This document shows positions 29,936 to 40,765 of a stretch of DNA of 64,000 bases, piece after piece. The stretch is from assembly GCA_956465555.1 (NCBI GenBank), contig OY101115.1, positions 558,001 through 622,000 of the forward strand. Direction: 5' to 3'. The stretch comes from Nitzschia sp. pyKryTriq1. Taxonomy: Eukaryota; Bacillariophyta; Bacillariophyceae; Bacillariales; Bacillariaceae. The notes beneath the pieces were generated by a model. It worked only from the letters and a program-made list of their open reading frames with translations. It was not told the DNA's origin and did not search any database. The position numbers and the translations under genes are program-made. Numbering within the stretch: position 1 is the first letter of the stretch; the number at the start of each line of letters is the position of its first letter.

Positions 29936-32900
29936 ATGGATGCATACGTGCATCCGAAAGGAAACACGAAGCGCAGATGGCAACAACATCTGCTGCCTCT
30001 TATTGCGAACGAATTGAGTATAAAAGCGCTGTTTCTCGAACAGATGTTGTTGCATGTTGCAAGACACGAGTTCGTACCGGTGTACTTGTACAGATTAGAA
30101 GCATGCAGCCCATCAGGTCGTCAGTCCCATCTGATCGATCATCCATCATCTGCAGCATTGCAGATTGCAGCCATCAAAAGAGCCCACCCGGTAAGAAACA
30201 CAAAATGCAAGAGAAGCTTTCAATCATCACCACACATGACTCTAACATCATCACAACCTTCTACAACTCAACAGTCGCCGTCGATACAACAACAGCATCT
30301 TATCACTGGGACAATAGCGCCAATACTTCCCTCGAGAAAAGAAAATTTGAAAGTGTCTAACTTGGGCGTTAAAGACAATCTTCGAACTATTCAGAAGCCG
30401 GCATACATAGTGGAGAGACCATACTCAAACAACTCGGATACTAAAGAAATGGATCTCGCCGACTGGAGATTCGATCCGTCTATGTTGACCTCTCTCATTG
30501 GGGGTGACAACAACGCAGACAGTGCTTCTGAGAAGGGGAAGAAGAGAAGAACGGAATCGAAAGCCACATCATCGTCGAGATCATCTCCAACCCGGCTGGA
30601 CTCAAACAACTGGGATGGCAATCTCACACTTCTTTCAAACTTCGGGGGGCTTGAGTACGAAAGAGGAGGCTCTGCGCAACGCTCCAACGTCGGAGATGAT
30701 GGGGAGGCATCGCAGCCTATTCAGACTTTCGATAGCGAAGGTTCAGAAAGAATATCTGAACGATCGAAGAAGGAAGGCGGTGCCGTGTCGGTTGCTTCAC
30801 GAGCCACCGCAGAAACGAGCAATCTTTCACAGAATAATTTTGGAGATGCTCAGTTGCATCCGATGGCTATTCAGTCGTCAGCGACATGCCCACCCCACAG
30901 CAGCTCAAGTAGCAGAAGTAGTGTAGCCGAGTGTTCGAGCGGATCGGGGTCAAATCCTCATTTACAGCTGGCTGGGGCTGGTTTGATGCCGGGGCAAATA
31001 CCTCAGGCGAACTCGGACTTCTATGCGTTGCACGGGATCGATAGTGCTGCCATTCAATCTCTTGCTGCATCTTTTCAAAACACAACTGGAAGTAATGGTG
31101 GCCATCTGAACTCCCTCGCTGCAAACTTCCTTCTTGCTCAACAGGGGCCTTCTGAGACAAGTGAAGCAACGGTTCAGAATTATCAACAACAACAGCATCC
31201 GCCAGCAGCTGCTTCGGTGTCCGCGTCGAGTTCATCTGGTTCCAAGGCGCCACCCTTTTATCTTTTCGATGCTCCTGTGGAGTTAAGGGCGAACTTTATG
31301 CAAAACCAAAAGCGGCTCGGCCTTCCAATTCAACACGATCCAAACTCCTATCACTACGGAGAAACCGTCAAAGGCTTTCACCCTCAACAGCTGCTTAACC
31401 AGCAGCAACTGACCGCCATGGCAACAAGTGGACAGGTCAACCGGATACCTGAGGTCCCTGTCAGGCTCATTGATGCCCGGCATGGCTACAAGGCGAATGT
31501 GTCTGGGCGCGTCAAGAACGAACGTGAACAGAAGCGAGCTCAAAAGATCACAGAGCTGATCGACCAGCTCCGAATAGATATGGAAAAGGGAGGATGGAAG
31601 GTAGAAATGCGAAGCAAGTTTCACACATTGTCGCAGTAAGTAATGTCCCTTGCTCGTTTCTTCGTACCTTAGCTTCTGCGCACGGTATCCTTTGACTTAC
31701 ACTTGTCTTTATCACTATATCAATCCCCTACAGGTGTGCGGACTATGTGAAGCATATGATCAAGACAGAGAAGGAAAAGGAGGACGCCATCGATAAACTC
31801 AAATCGGAACTAAAAGTAAAAAAAAGAAAGATCGAAGAGGACAAATCCGCTCAGGAGTCCCGCTCCGACCCCGAAAGTGTAATCTCCTCTTTGACATCTG
31901 ATACCAACGGCACTCAACGCCATTCATGGTCGAATGCCAACAAGAAGCAAAAGCTTGCTCAGCCACAGGACCATTCCAAGTCGTTGCACCACATGTCTTC
32001 ACACAATATGTCGAGTGTCTCAACGACCGAAGAATCCTCTGGAGGAGGAGAGGATCGGACAAGCAGCAGAAGTGGTACTGGAAGTGGAAGTGGAGACCCG
32101 AGTGCTCAAGGTTTCTCCGTCGACAAAACCGACGCCACCGGTGTTTCTGATATTACAGACAGCAAGTCCAATACCAGTGGCAGTGGCAGTGGAAATGGCT
32201 CTGGAAATACGGAAAGCGTGACTCGCGATGAATGCCAACCTTCGACTAGCACCATCTCCAGTGATGCTGCTGTTGCGAGTGTGAAAAGTAGCCTTGGTCA
32301 TCCTGTTGGTGAACACCAGCACAGCCACAAGGATGTCGTGGTCAACCACGCCAAGCGGTCACATCGAAAGCGCCCTCCACAGGAGGTTTCATCTATTGAA
32401 CGAAACGTTGGGGTTGATTATGAAGAGATATTTACCATGTCGAATATTCCGCAGATCATCGCGACCACATCCGGAAAAATTGTCAGATGGAATCAGTGTT
32501 TCCTCAAGGCCACGGGAATCAGGCGATCGGAGGTCGAAAGAATGACGATCTTCAGTCTAGTCAAACCAGAGAAGCTTTCAAACTTTTTCGAAATTGTGTC
32601 ACTTGCGTTGAAGGAAGAAACTCTTTCGACTCCAGACGACGACAACAACAACAACGAAGTTGAGTCCGACGGTACAACCGGTGACTTTGTGGAGGAGGTG
32701 GATAGTGGGAAGAATGAATCCGAACAAGCTTCCGCCGACACCTCTCGCCGAGCAAACTATGCTGCTATGACATTGCCCTGTGTTGACTTCCCAGCAATGA
32801 AAAAGCGATGGGAGAAAGATCCATTGAATCGTGAAGATAATTTGCATGTCACGGTGAGTTTTTGTTTATTGGTTTTGCAAGAAAAACAGACTAGTTGCTG

Positions 32901-33213
32901 ATTTTGTCGCCTAACGGATTCTTTTTTTTCCCTGCTTGTTAACCTACAGATCACATTGATGCCCGACGAAGATCCCCGTAAGCGCTGCTTTCACTGTGTC
33001 TTCACAAATTGTCCTGGCACTAACGGTGCTCTTGGGATTATCACCCCAGAACTCCTTGCCTCGCTTTTTTGTACGGCAAATCGTCCTTTCAAGACAGTGA
33101 AGCGTCACCACCACCGCCACAACAGATCACGATCGCAAAAGACTTCTGACCAAAGGAATAATAACCTGGACGAGATCCCATCCTCTATCCAGCAGGGAGG
33201 TGAAGAGGAGTGA
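29936..33213 (+). CDS. bHLH-PAS transcription factor, three exons
   Basis: Exons 29936..31635, 31734..32853 and 32950..33213 (donors GTAAGTAA and GTGAGTTT; acceptors CCCTACAG and CCTACAG) give about 1027 aa in one frame. The bHLH domain spans the first junction: basic region VKNEREQKRAQKIT, helix 1 ELIDQLRIDMEK, loop, and helix 2 FHTLSQCADYVKHMIK, continuing as a coiled coil. A PAS domain follows at about 800-880 (YEEIFTMSNIPQIIATTSG, IVRWNQCFLKATGIRR). The last exon continues past the PAS core and contains FHCVFTNCPG. Long Ser/Gln/Gly-rich regions flank the domains. Diatoms have a lineage-specific bHLH-PAS family that includes the circadian regulator RITMO1 of Phaeodactylum; whether this is that orthologue cannot be told here. 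The exact N-terminus is uncertain. Confidence 0.87.
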
Positions 33214-33657
33214 AGAGGGATGGAGTCCGAGGTTACAACAACAGACAGGACCCCGACCGATGACGCCTCATGAAGTGCACACAGCATCTACTAAGGACAA
33301 GACGGCATGCAACTTGTCCCTTGTTTGTATCATTCAGGATTGAATACTCACCGAGAGAGAGAACTATTTTTGATCCTCGGTCAGGGCGGTATGTGCATAT
33401 TTTAGTAATATATCCTAGAATAGAGATGACAACTGTAACTATGATTCTTCCTCTCCTCTAGCTAGAGTAGCAGCACCACAACGATAATCATCGCTCCCTC
33501 GCTGCTCGTCGTCACTCCCCGAGTATGCTATTGCCTCATTTTGATTTTTTGAAAGTAGTGAGCCTTAGTCAAAAACAAGACTCCAGCGAGTCTCTTGGAT
33601 GAGACTATACAGACAGTACAGCATGGTGTGATTGTGAGGAAGCCTTCCCGTGTTTGT

Positions 33658-34022
33658 TTATTTCTCTTCTGCCTTGACCTTTTTAATGGCTTTATCGAAA
33701 TCTTCGCCACTGTCTGCAGCGTCGAACCTTTGATGATTCGGTTCCAAGAAGATACCATGAAAAGAATAGAAAAAATGAGAAGTGTTGTCTGTGAGAAGAA
33801 TAACGATCGATGCTTTCCAGGACATGACATGACGACCATTCATTATCTCACTTACATATCGAACATTTCCTCGAGGTTCAAGTCAAGCCCCTCCTCTTCT
33901 TCGGGTTCTGAGGAGAACATTGGGCTTGTTCGAACTGCTCGAGCAAACACCAGGGACGGAGCGAAAGCATTCGCGGTAGAGGCGAAGAGAGCTACAAGCG
34001 ACAGGATGAAAACAAGCTTCAT
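33658..34022 (-). CDS. Tiny plastid-targeted acidic protein, two exons
   Basis: Exons complement(33856..34022) and complement(33658..33727) join in phase (AT|G; donor GTAAGT, acceptor TCAAAG), coding 78 aa. The N-terminus is a textbook diatom plastid leader: MKLVFILSLVALFASTANAF, followed by APS. The mature part is short and highly charged: an acidic patch (SEPEEE), NLEEMFDMFDAAD, and a basic helical end KAIKKVKAEEK. No family recognised. Either exon alone is too short to stand out, so such genes are easily missed. Start codon choice is fixed by the signal peptide. Confidence 0.75.
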
Positions 34023-34497
34023 GGTGGTGGTAAAGGATTGTACTGGTCTTGGAGTATACGTAGTAAGTTATACAGAGTTTTCTTTGCGGTCGGGAGTGAA
34101 AGTTGAAGTTTGTTGATGGGGATCATCGTGCGTCAATCGCATTGATTAGGCACATCAAAATCTGGCTTTCTCATCATGCACGCATCTACTGGTCTTCTAT
34201 CTCATCAGCATCATCGTCAGTTTGTTTTTCACCGATCGTCTGCGTCAGCCGCCGTGCGCGGGCGGGTCTGGAGAGAGACCCAATTGTGATCTCCACGTGG
34301 AAGGAATATAAGAGGGGGCGGCCCCGAAAAAAACAGGGATCAATCCGCGGGCCCCGTTGTTCTATTCTTTTGGATCTTTGGACTTTATTTGGATCGTTTC
34401 CTTTTCTCGTTTCTTGCTTTTGTCTTCACAATGGAAATGCTTGTCATTTATGAACTTACATCTCTGCACGTATCCCCCCGACTTGTCAAAACCAGCA

Positions 34498-36189
34498 ATG
34501 ACTATAGAACGAGACGAATCAATGAAGCAAGCTGGCACCATCTCTGACGACGACGATCTGTCGCCGCCCGAGAACGAAGAAGGAGACGAGCGTTCGCATT
34601 CTAATAATTCAGCACCTGGCGCTGGGATGGAATATTGTACCTTCGCCGTCACTGGGGCTGTCGCATCCTTCCAGCCCATTTTTATTTGCCACGACTGCTT
34701 TCGTGAAGAATCATCACCATCAACATCTGGTGGTAATACTGCTGTTCCACTTTGCATTTGTCAGGCCTGCGCGGATATATGTCATGGTAGCCACGATGGC
34801 AGCCACGATCACGATGTGGAGTACGTGGGTATGGGGCCCTGCTACTGCGATTGCGATCACGTAGGAAAGTGCTCGATCTTTCAAAAATCCCAAGTTCAAG
34901 CGGAAAAGCTGCTTGGAACAACAACAACAACATCAACAACAATCAAGTCTGCTAGTAGTAGTAGTAGTCAAGCCGAAACCTCTGCTTCTTCTCCTGCGCC
35001 AACGTTATCCCACCAAGAACAAACGGAAACTGCCACTTCTACTAGACCTTTGCAGGAAGCCTTTGTCATTCCTTCCCTCCAAAGCGCAACGATATCGGCC
35101 GAGCTGGTGGTACAAGCTCAGGAGCTGATAAGACACTCCAAGGAAACCTTTTGGGTTGACAGCCGACTGGCAGCAGCTGCGGCCTCTCATCAGAACGACC
35201 AATCGTTTTGCGCATTGGAACAGCTAGCATGGAAAATATGTGAGCATCACTTGCAGCATTATGGTGAAAGCCTTTCGGGATTCTTCGGCGAGGACGGTGG
35301 AGCTGAGTGGTGGGTTCAAGTCAAAGATCCTTGCAGTCTCAGCGGAAAACATGGCGCCGTGGACCTCCATTATGATAAGGACGAAGCCTTGGCTGAAGTC
35401 TTTGGCCTCGGCTCGTTTCCTACCCTCTCAACTGTGACCTATCTATCGGAATCCACGTCCGCTCAGTCACTCTTCAATCCTACGATTGTATTGGACCATA
35501 CATATGCCCAAGGTGAAGATGACTTGATCGACACTATGTTGGTAAGCAAACCTAGCCTGGGAAAGCATTTGGTGTTTGATGGTAAATTACTTCATGGAGC
35601 GCCTGCGCATCAAGACCTGAGGACTACTTCTATTGAGATGTTGGTCAACAACAACAACCACAGAACTCGTGAGGAAGCGGTACGAGTCACATTTTTGGTA
35701 AATATCTGGAAGCAACAGCCGGCAAATGTGCAGCCCTTGCCAAATGAGATTCGAGATGCGCTCTTGGGAAAGATGCAACCAATGATTTTGCAAAATATTT
35801 TGGAATCATCATCCGATCCAATTGCAATGACACAGAAAAAAATTCCGATTGTCATGTTAGAAAAGGATGAGGACCTGCCTGAACACCTACGTCATCGCAT
35901 TGAGCTACCCTTTGTGAGCAAAGCCGCGACATGGGAAGATCAATTAATAATGAAGAATAAGGATGAACAGCAAGACAATGACTCGACTAACGCTGAAGAG
36001 GATAACGACGATGGTGGCCTAGTAGTAGTAACATTTCCGCCCCCGCCGAGCACAGGGAAAGCCGATGACGATACCATGATCGTCCAGTTCCGTCCGGGAT
36101 TACAAGCCTACTTGGACTACCCACAACGAGAATCTTCGTCTGAGGATCAGAAAATGGGCGAGATGCAATACGAGACAGGTTATATCTAA
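34498..36189 (+). CDS. UBR-box zinc finger fused to a 2OG/Fe(II)-oxygenase-like domain
   Basis: I choose the ATG at 34498 (context CAGCAATGA); an in-frame ATG at 34450 is the alternative. The product is 563 aa. Residues 45-125 form a UBR-box-like zinc finger: CTFAVTG, ICHDC, CICQACADICH, then HDHDVEYVGMGPCYCDCD. UBR boxes recognise N-degrons in N-recognin E3 ligases. A Ser/Thr/Gln linker follows. Residues 210-405 look like a double-stranded beta-helix oxygenase: DLHYDKDEA (HxD, about 288-292), LHGAP (distal His, about 365), and RVTFLVNIW (2OG-binding Arg, about 395). The acidic tail has no domain. No RING or HECT domain is present, so the ligase function is not evident. Assignment of the oxygenase fold is motif-based. 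Confidence 0.72.
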   Translation: MTIERDESMKQAGTISDDDDLSPPENEEGDERSHSNNSAPGAGMEYCTFAVTGAVASFQPIFICHDCFREESSPSTSGGNTAVPLCICQACADICHGSHDGSHDHDVEYVGMGPCYCDCDHVGKCSIFQKSQVQAEKLLGTTTTTSTTIKSASSSSSQAETSASSPAPTLSHQEQTETATSTRPLQEAFVIPSLQSATISAELVVQAQELIRHSKETFWVDSRLAAAAASHQNDQSFCALEQLAWKICEHHLQHYGESLSGFFGEDGGAEWWVQVKDPCSLSGKHGAVDLHYDKDEALAEVFGLGSFPTLSTVTYLSESTSAQSLFNPTIVLDHTYAQGEDDLIDTMLVSKPSLGKHLVFDGKLLHGAPAHQDLRTTSIEMLVNNNNHRTREEAVRVTFLVNIWKQQPANVQPLPNEIRDALLGKMQPMILQNILESSSDPIAMTQKKIPIVMLEKDEDLPEHLRHRIELPFVSKAATWEDQLIMKNKDEQQDNDSTNAEEDNDDGGLVVVTFPPPPSTGKADDDTMIVQFRPGLQAYLDYPQRESSSEDQKMGEMQYETGYI

Positions 36190-36344
36190 AATAATACAAT
36201 ACGAATATTCGTATTCTAGGAGTAGTTTTCTCGCGACTTTACGGATGGTAGTCTACCCTTTTCTGCTATCAAGAACCTCATTTGTGCTAGTTCTTCCTAT
36301 TCAATATTCTAAGCATGATGCATTGCATTTCCCAAACGTGGCAA

Positions 36345-38522
36345 TCAGTCTTCTTCATCGTCATCGTCATCGTCGCCTTCATCATCATCATCATCCTCAT
36401 TCTCACCGTCGTCGTCGTCGTCGTCGTCACTCTCGACCACATCCTCTTCTTCGTCGTTGTTGATATTACGCCACGGTCCTTGAGGGAAAATCTCGTCAGG
36501 AATAGCAATATAATGACGAAATGCTTGTCCAATATGTTGATCGCTAGTACCCGGCTTGTCCACGAACACAATGGCCTTGTGAGGTACATGTTTGACCCAA
36601 GTGACTTCCGTCTTTCCAGACCATTTGACGGTGTAGTTCCAAGAGGTGGCGGCACCATCAGCATCACCATCCAGAGGGGTGACTTCCTCCCTGTCTGTTA
36701 AGGTACAATCAAACAAATTTTCGCTCAAAAAAGTCTTGGGGGCTTTCGTCCAATGACGAATCTTTTCTCCAGCCTCGTTAATGGGCGGTTCATCAGTGGG
36801 CTTTTTGACCATCAAGAAACATTTCATCATGAGATTCTCCGGGAACGTTTCATCGGCGAGAGGAAAGGATTTGCTGATGAACTGGTTGTTGTAATCCAAG
36901 GCCCTGGTCGGCCAGACCGTTCCGATGGTTCCTTCTTTGACGGAAGCTTCCCACTTGGCAACGTGTTCGGCCCAGGCCGCCGCCCATTCCGGTCCATAGT
37001 CAATGGTGACTTCTTCTCCCTCCGCGATATCCTTGAGTGCAACGACTTCCATTAGAAGTCCCAAATGTTGATTCCCTTCTTCGATCAGTGTTTTGGGTTT
37101 CAAATCAAACCAGTGCTTGTGGTTGTTCGGGTGATCCGACCAAACCAACTTGGCATTGGGTTCTGGAGAATGATTGATAAAGTTGGTCGCCGATCCCGTG
37201 GGAAAGAACAACATCTTGGATTCGGGATGCCCCAGGCAATAGTTCAGCAACAATTGCTTTCCGTTGGACTCGGCATCTCGCTTGCGAATGAAATATTCAT
37301 CATCTTCTTCGTCCTTTCGGACCTCCAATGGATACATGTTGAGAATTTCTCCGTTTGCGATTTGGATCAACGGCAAAGGGGCAATGATAGTACCTGCCGC
37401 CAAGGCTCGGGTTGCCAAGGCACCCCGGCCCGCATGAGGGATGTTCGAAGGACCCGGGCGGATGTTATCACTGCACCGCCCATGTTTGGCCAGCCATGGC
37501 AGAGAGCGAACTGTTTCGGGACGTACCAGGTGCAAGGCTCCTCCCTTCTCTTTAAGTCCTTTCAATCCATCTGGACTTTCAGGCAAGAACTTTGCAATAT
37601 TCTTTCCCTTCTTGGTTCCAGCTGACGCCATGAGAACATCCTGAATCAGGAATTTATAAATTTCTTGTTTCGAGTGTGGGTCCAATTCTGCCTCGTGTTT
37701 CTCAAAGAATTCGAGCATCTTATCGATCATCTGGTCAATCTTGTCATAATCTTCTTTTTCGATTTCAGCATTCTTGTCATCATCGTCCTCGTTATCCGCC
37801 TCCCAGTTGACGCCATAATTGATAAAGATTTCCATTCCAGCCGGAATCTTGTCCTGCGCCGACAACGCAACTTCAAAAAAGGTTGAGGAACCTCCGCGTC
37901 CCGGATGAGAAGCTCCAGTCTCTTCTCCCCATGCTTCTCTATGATACGCCCCCCAATGATTCCAATCCGCATTGGTCATTCGGGCATTGAAACCACCCAG
38001 AACGCCCACACCCGGAATCGCCGTTACAGTTCGTCCGCTATCTGGGAGTTCAAATTGACCTCCACTCGAATGTGGAACCCAAATGTATTGCTCAAAGAAG
38101 TCCACGATATCCGCCAGTTGGTTCTCACTGGCACCATCAGCTTCGTCTTTTTCGGTCAATTGATTGGCGAGCAAATGGAAGGTTTGAATGGCAACTTCTC
38201 CGTAGCCGACCCGCGCGTCTTTTTCAATGGTATGACCGGCGTACAAGCCCCATTTGGGTTCTTCCGGTGTACTCGTAGAAGAAACTGCCAGATACAAACC
38301 ACAATCGGGAAAATCCGTGGGCAAGTCTTCTTCTTCTTCGGTTGCGTTTTCTGCTATATTTTCTGTTGTCGCCGTTGCTGTTGCCTTTTCATCAACGACC
38401 GGATCAGGATCCGATGCCAATGCCATCATTTTACTGCTACTAGTCGTAGACGCCAAGGCGACGACTAGCGCCAACAAGAAGGACATGGACCATGCAGATT
38501 CAACAATGGCGCCCGATCTCAT
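36345..38522 (-). CDS. Secreted/ER protein with two tandem SET-like domains and acidic tail
   Basis: A 725-aa protein beginning with a hydrophobic leader (MSFLLALVVALASTTSSS near residues 13-30). It contains two SET-like halves. The first (about 85-250) has WGLYAGHTIEKDARVGYGEV and ends in IPAGMEIFINYGVNW but lacks the NH..PN knot motif. The second (about 355-530) is canonical: GRGALATRALAAGTII, FINHSPEPNAKLVW, and EEVTIDYG. The C-terminus ends in a run of about 40 Asp/Glu. SET domains normally methylate lysines using SAM in cytosol, nucleus or plastid, so a secretory leader is unusual. The gene at 53982-55953 is a paralogue with the same double layout. Substrate unknown. Confidence 0.82.
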   Translation of the reverse strand: MRSGAIVESAWSMSFLLALVVALASTTSSSKMMALASDPDPVVDEKATATATTENIAENATEEEEDLPTDFPDCGLYLAVSSTSTPEEPKWGLYAGHTIEKDARVGYGEVAIQTFHLLANQLTEKDEADGASENQLADIVDFFEQYIWVPHSSGGQFELPDSGRTVTAIPGVGVLGGFNARMTNADWNHWGAYHREAWGEETGASHPGRGGSSTFFEVALSAQDKIPAGMEIFINYGVNWEADNEDDDDKNAEIEKEDYDKIDQMIDKMLEFFEKHEAELDPHSKQEIYKFLIQDVLMASAGTKKGKNIAKFLPESPDGLKGLKEKGGALHLVRPETVRSLPWLAKHGRCSDNIRPGPSNIPHAGRGALATRALAAGTIIAPLPLIQIANGEILNMYPLEVRKDEEDDEYFIRKRDAESNGKQLLLNYCLGHPESKMLFFPTGSATNFINHSPEPNAKLVWSDHPNNHKHWFDLKPKTLIEEGNQHLGLLMEVVALKDIAEGEEVTIDYGPEWAAAWAEHVAKWEASVKEGTIGTVWPTRALDYNNQFISKSFPLADETFPENLMMKCFLMVKKPTDEPPINEAGEKIRHWTKAPKTFLSENLFDCTLTDREEVTPLDGDADGAATSWNYTVKWSGKTEVTWVKHVPHKAIVFVDKPGTSDQHIGQAFRHYIAIPDEIFPQGPWRNINNDEEEDVVESDDDDDDDGENEDDDDDEGDDDDDDEED

Positions 38523-39136
38523 TTTGAATGGACGAATGGATGATACAACAACCTATTACCAAACCTTACGAAGTGGGTTAGACTGAATAGAATGACTCGT
38601 CAATCACTCCTTCAATCCTCTCAATCATTATTCGTCGGTCGATGAAAACGAGGGTGATGATTGTGGATACTCTTTACCGCGGTAAAAGCAGGGCGTGGAT
38701 ATACCAGTATCTGTTGTGCACCAAAGGCGTCAAAGGTGCCGCCAGAGTGCAGTACTGTACTTGTACTCGTACCGGTACCAGGGTATGCAGTTGCCGTCCA
38801 TTGTCCGTTGCGCCTAAATCCGGTCGAATGAGTCGTCGGTCGGAACACCCAAGCGCGCCGGCACGCCAATTTTGAAAGAGTGGCAGTGTGTGGACAAGAG
38901 TCAAAAAAACACAAAAAAGACGTCTGGGACGCGCTGCGGCGAGCGGAGGCAAACGATGACGATGTCATCATCATTCATCCTCCCAACAACACTCCAACCA
39001 CAATAATAACCTCCAGAGTCGTGACACCTACGGTATCGTCTTCTCCCCCCAATCACACAGAGAGACAACCCGTTGATTTAGTTGCAGACAGACAGCACGT
39101 ACTTAATTAGTCAGTTAGTCAAAACAACCCACAACC
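38523..39136. promoter_or_regulatory. Divergent intergenic region between double-SET gene and LIS1
   Basis: 614 bp serving two divergent genes. A GTAC cluster (TACTCGTACCGGTACCAGGG) lies at about 38764-38783. No coding content recognised. Confidence 0.4.
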
Positions 39137-40651
39137 ATGGTCTTGACCGATCGACAACGCGAAGACTTGCACGCGGGCATTTACGAGTACTTGAAGAGTC
39201 GGGGAGACGCCTTTGCCTCGGCCGCAGAAGCCTTTGCGGCGGCGGACCCCACAGCGACGGGCAAGACAACCAACAATGTTGGGAAAACGCCACTGTTGGA
39301 AAAGAAGTGGACTGCCATTCCGCGGCTGCAAAAGAAAGTATTGGAACTGGAACGCGTCGTGGCTCAAAACGCTAAAATCCATGCCCATCGTGTGGGAGGT
39401 GAGGCGGGAGGCGCCAATGGAAGTTCCGTCCAACGACGCATGTTGCCGCGATTACCGTGTAGTCATACCTTGCAGGGGCATGCGGCGAGTGTTACCTGTG
39501 TGCAAGTACACCCTGTCTTTACAGTAGTGGTCAGTGGAAGTGAAGATGGAACCATCAAGGTGCGTGCTTTGTCAACTACTTGTTCGTGTACTTGTACTTG
39601 TACTGTAGGAGCCTTGGATTCGGTCCTTGCCCGAGAACTGCTTTGCTTTGCAGGTGCCGCTCGACAACTCATCATCCGCATTATTATTTCTGTCGTCTTT
39701 GCTTGCTTGCTTGCAACTATCATTTCCCATCTCCATATTATTCAATTTTAGATTTGGGATCATGAAAGTGGGGACTACATGAAAACGTTAAAGGGACACA
39801 CCAACAGTGTCAATTCCCTCGCTTTTACTCCCGCTGGTAATTATCTGGCTTCGTCTTCGAATGATCTTTCCATCAAGTTGTGGGACTTTTCAACGCACGC
39901 CTGCGTGAGGACGCTCCGAGGTCACGACCACACGATCAGTTCCGTCGTATTCATTCCCCTACAAAACATTATTCCCTCGGGCGATGACAATGTCAATATG
40001 GATGTAGCGGCGGCTCAAACCAAGCAGCTGTTGAGTGCCAGTCGGGATCATACTGTCAAATTATGGGATATGGAAACGGGATTTTGTGATCACACTTTTA
40101 CGGATCATACAGATTGGGTCCGAACTCTGGCGATTCGAAAGCACGATGGTGGTATTTGGGCCAGTTCGGGGAATGACCAAGTCATTTGCGTCTACGAGAG
40201 TACGACTCGACACAAAATTTGTGAATTGAGAGGTCACGAACATGTAGTCGAAGCCTTGTCGTTCTTAGTTGAGGAATGCTTTCCGAAAGCTGCAGCGGGA
40301 AACCATGCCGCCGATGCCAAGCACAAGGAAACCGTTCGGGATTATCTGGCCAGTGCCAGTCGGGATAGGACGGTGCGATTGTGGTCCGTCTCGACTGCCT
40401 CATGTATTGCCGTCTTTACGGCCCATGAGAATTGGGTTAAGGGTGTCGTTATTCATCCGTCGGGAAATTACATTGTCAGTGGTGGCGATGATCGAACGAT
40501 ACGGGTGTTTGATATCAAAGCCCAACGGTGTTTGCGAACCTTGGAGAATGCGCACACCCATTTCGTTACGTCTCTGGATATGCATCATACCTTGCCAATC
40601 ATGGTCTCGGGTGGGGTAGACCAAGTACTCAAAACGTGGCTTCTCGACTAA
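39137..40651 (+). CDS. LIS1: LIS1 / PAFAH1B1-type dynein regulator, two exons
   Basis: Exons 39137..39559 and 39752..40651 (donor AAG|GTGCGT, acceptor AATTTTAG) give 440 aa, close to the usual ~410. An N-terminal LisH motif ([23 protein letters not shown], about 11-33) is followed by a coiled coil ([13 protein letters not shown]) and seven WD40 repeats. These carry the LIS1-like motifs [50 protein letters not shown], and the terminal [14 protein letters not shown]1 dimerises through LisH and binds cytoplasmic dynein with NudE/NUDC to control motor activity and nuclear/centrosomal positioning. The first WD repeat is split by the intron. Convergent with the LRR/UBR gene (114 bp). Confidence 0.92.
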
Positions 40652-40765
40652 GAATCTAGCGGGTGGTACGATCGTGTACTCGTACTGGGACGACCTTGAT
40701 TTGTACTCGAATGTAACTTTAATAATAATGAAAATGAAACAAAAACAAGAAAGAATCTAAACCTA

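Noticed and set aside
37065-38468. Long plus-strand frames opposite the double-SET gene
   Set aside because: Shadows of a recognised conserved coding strand.
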